Shown here: piece by piece, positions 1 through 5,482 of the stretch
Position numbering within the stretch: position 1 is the stretch's first letter
How the letters are laid out: the number at the start of each line of letters is the position of its first letter
NCBI GenBank assembly: GCA_016788685.1
Contig: JAEUSS010000619.1
Span: 1-9,404, forward strand
DNA from: Prolixibacteraceae bacterium
GTDB taxonomy: Bacteria > Bacteroidota > Bacteroidia > Bacteroidales > Prolixibacteraceae
DNA length: 9,404 bases
Direction: 5' to 3'
Program-made: the position numbers and the translations under genes
Notes under the pieces: generated by a model
What the model was told of the DNA's origin: nothing
Database searches by the model: none
What the model saw: the letters and a program-made list of their open reading frames with translations, nothing else

Positions 1-1289
1 CGGTTCTCGACCGTTTTGCGGCAGAAAGTGTCCATTTCACGCAGGCAGTTGCCAACTATCCGGTATGCAGTCCCACCCGCGCCATGCTAATGTCGGGGCA
101 GTATCCCGTCAGAAACCGGGTAGTCAATAACTGCACCAGCAAAACAGCCGAATTTCAGTGTGAGTTACAGGAAACTACGCGCTGCTGGTCTGATGTACTG
201 AAAGAACAGGGTTACTCGCTGGGTTACATCGGGAAATGGCATCTCGATTCGCCGTACGAGCCATTCATTCCCACCAGCAATAACCAGGGCGAGGTAAAAT
301 GGAACGAGTGGTGTCCGCCCGGGCGCCGTCACGGCTTCGATTACTGGCACGCCTACGGCACTTACGATTATCATCTGCGCCCTATGTACTGGGACACCGA
401 AGCGCCCCGTGACAGTTTTAAGTATTACGACGAATGGGGACCGGAACACGAGGCAAACCGCGCGATTGACTACATCCGGAATAAAAACGGCAAGTTTCGC
501 AAGGAAGGCCAGCCGTTTGCCCTGGTGGTTTCGATGAATCCGCCGCATACGGCCTATCATTTGGTTCCGGAGAAATATAAAAAACTGTATGAAAATATTC
601 CCGTCGAATCGCTTGTCAGCAAACCTAATGTTCCTGAAGCCGGAACACGCTGGGGCGATCACTACCGGAAGAATATCAAAAATTATTATGCCTGTATCAG
701 CGGAGTGGACGAACAGTTTGGGCGTATTCTTCAGGCATTGAAGGAACAGGGGCTGGACGAAAATACGATTGTGGTGTTTACTTCAGATCACGGTGATTGC
801 ATTGGTACACACGAAGAAGAAACCAAAAATAATCCGTACGAAGAATCGATGCGCGTACCGTTATTGATCCGTTATCCCGGAAAGCTCAAACCACAGCACA
901 ACGATGTTTTGCTCTCGACACCTGATATTTACCCTACATTGCTTGGGCTGATGGGCTTTGAAAATCTGATTCCGAAAGAAGTGGACGGTCAAAATTTTGC
1001 CGGATATTTACGCACCGGAAAAGGAAAAACGCCGGAATCGCAATGGTACATGCGGGTTGAAAACGGTAAAACCGAATACGGCACGCGCGGGGTACGTACT
1101 TTACGTTATACCTACGTCATCAATCAAAATGCTTCAGGCAGAAAAGTGATGCTTTTCGACCGGCAAACTGATCCGTATCAACTTGATAACCTGGCCGGAA
1201 AAAAACCGAAGCAGGAAAAGAAACTCAGCAGGGAGATGGAGTCGTGGCTGAGAAAAAGCAACGATCCCTGGCTGAAACATATTCAGTGA
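1..1289 (+). CDS. S1-family sulfatase (arylsulfatase A-like), 5' end outside window
   Basis: Hydrolyses sulfate esters, probably on a glycan; members of this family are usually exported to the periplasm. The reading frame is open from base 3, so the ATG at 84 is internal and not the start. Codons 60-98 encode the sulfatase signature PVCSPTRAMLMSG, whose Cys (66-68) is the residue converted to formylglycine by an anaerobic sulfatase-maturating enzyme. A second signature, GYSLGYIGKWHLD (about 210-248), supplies the active-site Lys and His. MNPPHT near 532 adds another typical His. TSDHGD (780-797) carries the metal-binding Asp and His, followed by the usual YEES.RVPLLIRYPG stretch. The C-terminal subdomain is complete to the TGA at 1287. 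Missing are the signal peptide and the first metal-binding Asp pair, roughly 40-60 residues by family comparison. The substrate and S1 subfamily cannot be named from sequence. The family call is secure. Confidence 0.95.
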   Translation, partial: VLDRFAAESVHFTQAVANYPVCSPTRAMLMSGQYPVRNRVVNNCTSKTAEFQCELQETTRCWSDVLKEQGYSLGYIGKWHLDSPYEPFIPTSNNQGEVKWNEWCPPGRRHGFDYWHAYGTYDYHLRPMYWDTEAPRDSFKYYDEWGPEHEANRAIDYIRNKNGKFRKEGQPFALVVSMNPPHTAYHLVPEKYKKLYENIPVESLVSKPNVPEAGTRWGDHYRKNIKNYYACISGVDEQFGRILQALKEQGLDENTIVVFTSDHGDCIGTHEEETKNNPYEESMRVPLLIRYPGKLKPQHNDVLLSTPDIYPTLLGLMGFENLIPKEVDGQNFAGYLRTGKGKTPESQWYMRVENGKTEYGTRGVRTLRYTYVINQNASGRKVMLFDRQTDPYQLDNLAGKKPKQEKKLSREMESWLRKSNDPWLKHIQ

Positions 1290-1296
1290 TACATAA

Positions 1297-1314
1297 TTTG
1301 CGGTCGCCGGCAAA
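1297..1314 (+). terminator. small hairpin after the sulfatase, possible weak terminator
   Basis: TTTGCGG (1297-1303) pairs with CCGGCAAA (1307-1314) across a TCG loop, with one bulged G. It lies 8 nt after the sulfatase stop codon. No T-tract follows directly (the next T-run is about 35 nt further on), so it is not a classical intrinsic terminator. It may be only a 3'-end-stabilising hairpin or chance. Confidence 0.25.
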
Positions 1315-1386
1315 CGGATTTGAAAGTGCAGCTTCGGGCGAATGGGATGATTTTTTTATCTTTATTCGGTTGACTAAGTTGATGCT

Positions 1387-1971
1387 ATGAGAACAGTTGT
1401 TTGCCTTTTGACTTTGTTGCTGTTTGGTTCTGGTTGTATCAGTAGGGTATCTGATAAAAAGCCCGGGGCCGGAAATCACCGAAACCCGAAGTATTCGTTT
1501 CAGGAAATTGAATGTAAAAAGTACGGTGAATCCTTTGACTCAACATTTGTAGTGAACGGAAACAAAGTAAGGCTGGCATGCCATGCCGAATGTTTCAATG
1601 ACTATACGATTGCGGACACAATCAATGACTCAACTATAAATTTATTTCCCGACAGATTTCTGAAATTTGAACTGAAAAGTAATACGATTGACACGCAATT
1701 TGTGGTAACCAAGCAGATTATTAAGAATATCTACCACGACAATTCAACTTACAGAAGTTCAGTTTTAGCGTTTCCCCGGATTGAAAAAATTAATTCTGCC
1801 GGCAACTCTGTTTTAATTCACACCATGTTTCTTTGCCCCGGCAGTTTTGATGCTACAAATTTTCTGGAAGAGATTGTTCTTGAGATTACCGCGGAAGCGA
1901 AGGTATCTGTGCATAAAATAATCCTGCCGCCTGAAGAACCGGACAGCCTGAATACGGTCCGGTTGCCTTAA
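1387..1971 (+). CDS. putative lipoprotein of unknown function, 194 aa
   Basis: I do not recognise this protein with certainty. The N-terminus (MRTVVCLLTLLLFGSGC) is a short charged start, a hydrophobic core and a Cys at residue 17. That fits a lipoprotein signal peptide, although Gly at -3 is atypical for a lipobox. Residues after Cys17 (ISRVSDKK) do not show the acidic surface-export signal known from Bacteroidota lipoproteins, so the side of the outer membrane is open. The remaining ~175 residues are soluble and mostly beta-like. Their pattern (DSTFVVNGNKVRL, then a ..ND.. stretch, then a late LEEIVLEITAEAKVSVHKI strand) is reminiscent of DUF4738-type small lipoproteins of Bacteroidales; this is a weak impression. 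It lies 97 nt after the sulfatase in the same orientation and meets rnpA tail to tail 10 nt later. The second ATG (1387) is used because the ATG at 1382 is out of frame. Confidence 0.75.
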   Translation: MRTVVCLLTLLLFGSGCISRVSDKKPGAGNHRNPKYSFQEIECKKYGESFDSTFVVNGNKVRLACHAECFNDYTIADTINDSTINLFPDRFLKFELKSNTIDTQFVVTKQIIKNIYHDNSTYRSSVLAFPRIEKINSAGNSVLIHTMFLCPGSFDATNFLEEIVLEITAEAKVSVHKIILPPEEPDSLNTVRLP

Positions 1972-1981
1972 CGCGATGAGC

Positions 1982-2365
1982 TCAGATTTTCGTCAGTATC
2001 TTTTTAAAGGCCGAAATCATGGCTTTTTCGATAGTGGAAAATTCGAGAAGGTCTTTGCCTACAAAAACAAACATAATGGCCAATTGGAGGTTTTTTGAGG
2101 CTATTTCGCCCTGGAATGAAGGTTTGTTGAGGCGGTAAGCTTCGCGCATGCGCCGTTTCAGCAGATTTCGTTTCACGGCGCGCTTAAAATTTCGTTTCGA
2201 GGCGGTAAAAGCGGCCTGTACCGGGTAAGGCTCCGGAAGGTCGGTTTTCAGAAACACCACTTTGAGCGGGTAGGACAAAAACGATTCGCCGGAGGTAAAT
2301 AATTCCCCGATAATTTTCTGGCTGCAAAGCCGCTCGGCCTTATGAAACGTAAATTCTTCCATCAT
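1982..2365 (-). CDS. rnpA: ribonuclease P protein component
   Basis: Basic protein subunit that binds the RNase P RNA and helps it remove 5' leaders from pre-tRNAs. The family signature is clear: AFTASKRNFKRAVKRNLLKR followed by RMREAYRLN, the conserved RNR-type basic helix. The N-terminal FTFHKAERLCSQK segment corresponds to the usual F.K..RL.....F opening, and the length (about 127 aa) is normal. The frame can be extended to a TTG at 2380, but that lies inside a long hairpin (2374-2415), so I take the ATG at 2365, or the adjacent ATG at 2362. It is the last gene of the leftward DUF4271-hemD-rnpA series. In related genomes yidD usually follows; here the next gene is the oppositely oriented lipoprotein. 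Upstream, TACTTTAG just before the ATG resembles a -7 element but would leave almost no leader. Confidence 0.95.
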   Translation of the reverse strand: MMEEFTFHKAERLCSQKIIGELFTSGESFLSYPLKVVFLKTDLPEPYPVQAAFTASKRNFKRAVKRNLLKRRMREAYRLNKPSFQGEIASKNLQLAIMFVFVGKDLLEFSTIEKAMISAFKKILTKI

Positions 2366-2373
2366 TCTAAAGT

Positions 2374-2415
2374 ACAACAAAAAAGGGGAAAATTGATTTC
2401 CCCCTTTTTTGTTGT
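2374..2415 (-). terminator. long hairpin between hemD and rnpA, intrinsic-terminator-like
   Basis: The left arm ACAACAAAAAAGGGGAAA (2374-2391) is almost perfectly complementary to the right arm ending at 2415 (TTTCCCCC, TTTTTT, GTTGT). There is one extra C and a loop of about 4-5 nt. Read leftward, it begins 15 nt after the hemD stop codon, with a G/C block followed by TTTTTTGTTGT, as in an intrinsic terminator. The arms are symmetrical, so it could act in both directions. It ends about 9 nt before the rnpA ATG, which leaves rnpA either transcribed by read-through or driven by a promoter that overlaps the stem. Confidence 0.75.
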
Positions 2416-2430
2416 ATTGCTTTGTTTTGG

Positions 2431-3180
2431 TTATTGTCCTTTGTTATGCTTTTTGATGAACAGTTCCAAAGCCATCGTCATTGACGGAGCTTCGGATGTA
2501 GGAGCCTCGATATCAAGTCTTAATCCAGCTTCATGAACTGCTTTTGCAGTTGCCGGTCCAAAACAGGCGATTTTTGTTTCTTCCTGCTCAAATCCGGGAA
2601 AATTTTGCATCAGCGACTGAATGCCGGAAGGACTGAAAAATACCAGGATGTCATAATTAACTTCTTTCAGGTCAGATAAATCACTGCTTACGGTATTGTA
2701 AATAATAGCCTTGGTGTAGTTGTATCCGGCTTTATCGAGCAGTGAAGTAATTTCAGGCTGTCCCACCTGAGATAAGGGGAGAAGAAATTTTTCTTCTTTG
2801 TGTTTTTTCATTACGTCAATCAGGTCGGAGAACTTACCTGCGCCATAAAATATTTTCCGTTTCCGGTAAACGATGTATTTCTGCAAATAGAAAGCTGTAG
2901 CTTCCGAAATGCAAAAGTATTTCATGGTATCAGGAATGGTAAGCCGAAGTTCAGTACTGATGCGGAAGAAATGATCGATAGCTGTGCGGCTGGTAAAAAT
3001 TACAGCCGAATGGTCGAGTATCTGAACTCTCGTTTGCCGGAACTCTTTTGCCGAGACCCCTTCAACCTGGATGAAGGGACGGAAGTCGACCTGAACATTG
3101 TTTTTCTCTGCCAGATCAAAATATGGTGATTTGGCAGTTTCAGGTTTAGGCTGCGAAACTAAAATTTTCTTGATCTTCAA
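2431..3180 (-). CDS. hemD: uroporphyrinogen-III synthase (TTG start)
   Basis: Cyclises hydroxymethylbilane to uroporphyrinogen III with inversion of ring D, the branch point for haem, sirohaem and cobalamin; cytoplasmic. The protein is 249 aa, the normal length, with two HEM4 lobes. Recognisable segments are ILVSQPKPETAKSPYFDLAE at the start, VIFTSRTAIDHFF (about 60-72), a central YGAGKFSDL region, DILVFFSPSGIQSL (about 178-191), KIACFGPATAKAVHEAGL and the final EAPTSEAPSM motif. The start codon is TTG at 3178-3180: an in-frame TAA lies only four codons upstream and no ATG intervenes, while the sequence from this TTG matches the family N-terminus. It starts 34 nt after the DUF4271 stop, so the two are probably cotranscribed. 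Whether the organism makes haem de novo cannot be judged here. Confidence 0.95.
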   Translation of the reverse strand: MKIKKILVSQPKPETAKSPYFDLAEKNNVQVDFRPFIQVEGVSAKEFRQTRVQILDHSAVIFTSRTAIDHFFRISTELRLTIPDTMKYFCISEATAFYLQKYIVYRKRKIFYGAGKFSDLIDVMKKHKEEKFLLPLSQVGQPEITSLLDKAGYNYTKAIIYNTVSSDLSDLKEVNYDILVFFSPSGIQSLMQNFPGFEQEETKIACFGPATAKAVHEAGLRLDIEAPTSEAPSMTMALELFIKKHNKGQ

Positions 3181-3214
3181 GGTAAATGGCTTTTAAATTA
3201 ATTCCCCCGTACTT

Positions 3215-4183
3215 TTAGGTCAACAAAATATTGTAGATCAGAAGTAACGGTAAAAATTCAAGGGTACAAAGGTATAAAATCAAATATGAAATTGAAAATT
3301 GTTTCTTTAAGAAAATTTTTGCTCCTCTGATGAGCGACATCAAATAGAAAATAGCCACCAGTCCCAGGCCTGTAAACAGGACGGGTTCTACCTGAGCTAA
3401 AGGCACAAAGGCTATTGTTGCAGAAACGGGAAGCAGAAACAGTCCGAGAACACGGTTGAAAACACTTATGCTGAACAGGTATTCCCGCACCTCTTGTTTG
3501 CTTTCGGTCAGCATTCCGATGAGGAAATAAATGATTCGTTTAGCCGTGAAATAGCCAATTACAGCGCCCAAGCAAACCAGATAGACGGAAAAGGTATTGG
3601 ATATTCCGAAGTTGATTTTGTAGGCGTTGATAAATTGGTAACCAAAAAGGGCCAGTATCATGTTAAAAATCAGGTCAAGGCGGAACGATGCGTGAAGCAG
3701 GTTAAAATAACGCTCACGGAATATGCGGGTAAACGTTGAATAATTGATGGTTGCCTGCAAAAGCTGGGTTAAATATTTGTTGAAAATCAGCCTGACCGTA
3801 GCAAAAAGCAGGAACGCCAAAACCAAAATACCAACCAGCCAGTCGGGATTATTGCGCGCAAGCTTTTTCCCGGGGAAAACAACTTCCACACCCTTTAATA
3901 CGGTGTGAAGCGAGTCGTACGGGAGTTGCCTGACCAAGTCTTTCTGGTAATTGAATTCGGGAGTGTATGCCTTGCGGAACTGCGACCATTCGGGCCTGAA
4001 ACCCCAGTAAATCACGCTGTCAGGGGCAATGTAATGAATGCTTAACGAGTCGTTGAACGACGGGTCCAGCAGGTTGAGTGTCGGTGATACAGAGTCGGCC
4101 GGAATGATCTGGGCTTCCGGAGTTGCCGGATTCAAAGTCAGGTTTGAGGTTACAGAGTCTGATTTGAATTGAATAGATTGCAT
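3215..4183 (-). CDS. DUF4271 family integral membrane protein
   Basis: Function unknown; I recognise it as the DUF4271 protein that sits directly upstream of hemD in Bacteroidota. The ATG at 4183 gives 322 aa. The frame continues to a TTG at 4297, but that would overlap the dus start and has no support. Residues 1-110 are soluble and rich in Ser, Pro and Asp (several DSV/DSL repeats, WGFRPEW). They are followed by about six hydrophobic segments near residues 115-134, 170-188, 197-225, 245-262, 268-285 and 298-320. The last ends almost at the C-terminus. A basic RIFRERYFNLLHASFRLD stretch precedes the second membrane segment. No enzymatic motif is visible. A perfect TAnnTTTG element lies about 30 nt upstream of the ATG. 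Confidence 0.85.
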   Translation of the reverse strand: MQSIQFKSDSVTSNLTLNPATPEAQIIPADSVSPTLNLLDPSFNDSLSIHYIAPDSVIYWGFRPEWSQFRKAYTPEFNYQKDLVRQLPYDSLHTVLKGVEVVFPGKKLARNNPDWLVGILVLAFLLFATVRLIFNKYLTQLLQATINYSTFTRIFRERYFNLLHASFRLDLIFNMILALFGYQFINAYKINFGISNTFSVYLVCLGAVIGYFTAKRIIYFLIGMLTESKQEVREYLFSISVFNRVLGLFLLPVSATIAFVPLAQVEPVLFTGLGLVAIFYLMSLIRGAKIFLKKQFSISYLILYLCTLEFLPLLLIYNILLT

Positions 4184-4214
4184 ACCGTGTGCCAATTGTA
4201 TAAGTTTGTGGGCG

Positions 4215-4222
4215 CAAAAGTA
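4215..4222 (-). promoter_or_regulatory. candidate -7 element for DUF4271-hemD(-rnpA)
   Basis: Read on the minus strand the bases are TACTTTTG, a perfect match to the Bacteroidota -7 consensus TAnnTTTG. They are placed so that the transcript would start roughly 25 nt before the DUF4271 ATG. No convincing TTG -33 element is present at the usual 19-21 nt spacing, so the call rests on the -7 element and its position in the 98-nt divergent intergenic region. Confidence 0.45.
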
Positions 4223-4240
4223 GCGATTAATAGGCTTTAT

Positions 4241-4274
4241 TTTGCCACCGGACGTGGCGATTTCATTAAATTTA
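4241..4274 (+). promoter_or_regulatory. weak candidate promoter for dus
   Basis: TTTG at 4241-4244 and TAAATTTA at 4267-4274 (7 of 8 positions agreeing with TAnnTTTG) are spaced 22 nt apart, close to the Bacteroidota -33/-7 arrangement. The -7 element ends 7 nt before the ATG, so the mRNA would have almost no leader. This is the best candidate in the short region but is not strong. Confidence 0.25.
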
Positions 4275-4281
4275 GTAACCC

Positions 4282-5235
4282 ATGGCACAAAATACAATCA
4301 AAATCTACCAGGCTCCGCTTCAGGGATTCACCGATTTTACGTTCCGGAAAGTATTTTCGGAAACCTTTGGCGGAGTCGATAAATATTTCATTCCGTACTT
4401 GTCATACGGCAAGGGGCGCGAGATCAAAAAATCACAGCTCAGGGAGGTATTTCCCGAAAACAATGGGGCTTTTCCCGTGGTTCCGCAGGTTCTTTTTTCG
4501 GACGAGAACGAACTTTTTGATCTGGTCGGAATTCTTGTCGGTTGTGGTTATCAGGAGATTAACCTGAATCTGGGTTGTCCTTATCCGATGGCAACGAACA
4601 AGGGCAGGGGAGCGGCATGGCTCGAAAAACCGGATGTTTTGAATCAAGTTCTTCAGCAGCTTTTTGCAACCAATTTTCCGGCGAAATTCTCGGTAAAAAT
4701 GCGTGCCGGAATGACCGATGATCAGGATGCCAAAGCGATTTTCGAAGTTTTAAACCGGTTTGAACTGGAGGAAGTGATTTTTCATCCGCGGACGGCCAGC
4801 CAGATGTATTCGGGAAGAGCCAATCCACAGCTTTTTGCCGAGGCGCTTGAGCTGGTAAAGCACCCGCTGGTTTACAACGGCGATCTGCTGTCAGAATCTG
4901 ATCTTCAGGAATTAAAAGGCCTGCTTCCGGAACAAGATGTCTGGATGATCGGGCGTGGATTGCTTATCAACCCGGCATTGGCTGCACAGCTGAAGGGCGA
5001 AGCCGCCGAACCAAAAGCGCTGCGGAAAAGGTTGAAGGAATTTCATGATCTGCTGCTTGAATCGTATTCGGACAGGCTCGATGGTGCTGGTCACATTCTG
5101 ATGAAAATGAATCAGTTCTGGAGTTATTTCAGTGAGTCGTTTGAAAATCCGCATAAGGCGATGAAGTTGGTTAAAAAATCGTCCAATATGCTGAAATACA
5201 ACGCTGCTGTAGTTGAAATATTCAGAGATTTATAA
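4282..5235 (+). CDS. dus: tRNA-dihydrouridine synthase
   Basis: FMN-dependent, NADPH-using enzyme that reduces uridines in the D-loop of tRNAs to dihydrouridine. At 317 aa it has the normal length of a TIM barrel plus helical C-terminal domain. Motifs in order: APLQGFTDFTFR (about 11-22) at the FMN site, INLNLGCPYP (about 92-101) with the catalytic Cys, KMRAG (about 138-142), HPRTASQMYSGRAN (about 166-179) with the FMN-phosphate and substrate His/Arg, YNGDLLS (about 197-203) and MIGRGLLINPAL (about 221-232). The C-terminal helical domain (from about residue 240) is tRNA-binding in the family. Which of the D-loop positions is modified, and so the DusA/B/C subtype, is not clear. It is transcribed away from the DUF4271 gene. 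There is no Shine-Dalgarno sequence before the ATG. Confidence 0.95.
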   Translation: MAQNTIKIYQAPLQGFTDFTFRKVFSETFGGVDKYFIPYLSYGKGREIKKSQLREVFPENNGAFPVVPQVLFSDENELFDLVGILVGCGYQEINLNLGCPYPMATNKGRGAAWLEKPDVLNQVLQQLFATNFPAKFSVKMRAGMTDDQDAKAIFEVLNRFELEEVIFHPRTASQMYSGRANPQLFAEALELVKHPLVYNGDLLSESDLQELKGLLPEQDVWMIGRGLLINPALAAQLKGEAAEPKALRKRLKEFHDLLLESYSDRLDGAGHILMKMNQFWSYFSESFENPHKAMKLVKKSSNMLKYNAAVVEIFRDL

Positions 5236-5239
5236 GTTT

Positions 5240-5455
5240 TTACCCGAGTTCGGTACTGTTCACTTCTTCGTAGATTTCCATAACGGTAATGAGCTGATCT
5301 AACTCATCCGGGTCCACAGTGTCTTCAGGCGCATCGCAGATTTCGATAAATCGCCTGAGTGCTTGCCGGTATTCTTCTTCTGTAAAAATAGGTTCTGTCA
5401 TTCCTGTTTCCTTAATTTCTATGCTGGTTGCAGGAGAAAGCTTATTCAAATTCAT
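5240..5455 (-). CDS. small acidic protein resembling the N-terminal part of HigA-like antitoxins
   Basis: The product is 71 aa from the ATG at 5455, or 53 aa from the in-frame ATG at 5401 (MTEPIFTEEEY). I favour the gene as real because it follows polA in the same direction after 27 nt and has a coherent helical, acidic sequence. The segment YRQALRRFIEICDAP, then DPDELDQLITVMEIYEE, follows the pattern of the helical N-terminus of COG5499/HigA-type antitoxins (a Y..AL..I..L.DA...T...DELD.L...IE.YE type motif). In those proteins an HTH domain comes next; here a stop codon follows within 8 residues and the dus 3' end occupies the next bases. No toxin gene is adjacent. It could be a free-standing small protein or a remnant. 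Its stop codon lies 4 nt from that of dus, tail to tail. Confidence 0.6.
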   Translation of the reverse strand: MNLNKLSPATSIEIKETGMTEPIFTEEEYRQALRRFIEICDAPEDTVDPDELDQLITVMEIYEEVNSTELG

Positions 5456-5482
5456 TATCAGTCAAAGGTAAAATTCCGAAAA

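Noticed and set aside
84..86. ATG at 84 as the sulfatase start
   Set aside because: The frame is open to the left edge and the catalytic CSPTR signature lies upstream of this ATG, so the codon is internal.
165..662. 165-aa minus-strand open frame inside the sulfatase
   Set aside because: It is fully antisense to a well-supported gene, with no recognisable domain; a frame shadow.
1225..1479. 84-aa minus-strand open frame across the sulfatase-lipoprotein gap
   Set aside because: It overlaps both genes antisense and has no protein-like features.
1972..1981. Shared terminator between the convergent lipoprotein gene and rnpA
   Set aside because: Only 10 nt separate the stop codons and no hairpin with a T-tract is visible there.
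2366..2380. rnpA start at the TTG at 2380
   Set aside because: This codon lies inside the long hairpin, and two ATG codons (2365, 2362) directly precede the conserved N-terminus.
2342..2536. 64-aa plus-strand open frame across the hemD-rnpA hairpin
   Set aside because: It reads through the hairpin and antisense to hemD and rnpA; the hydrophobic middle derives from the T-rich stem and flanking bases.
4184..4297. N-terminal extension of the DUF4271 protein to a TTG at 4297
   Set aside because: It would overlap the dus start and cover the divergent promoter region; the ATG at 4183 follows a perfect -7 element.
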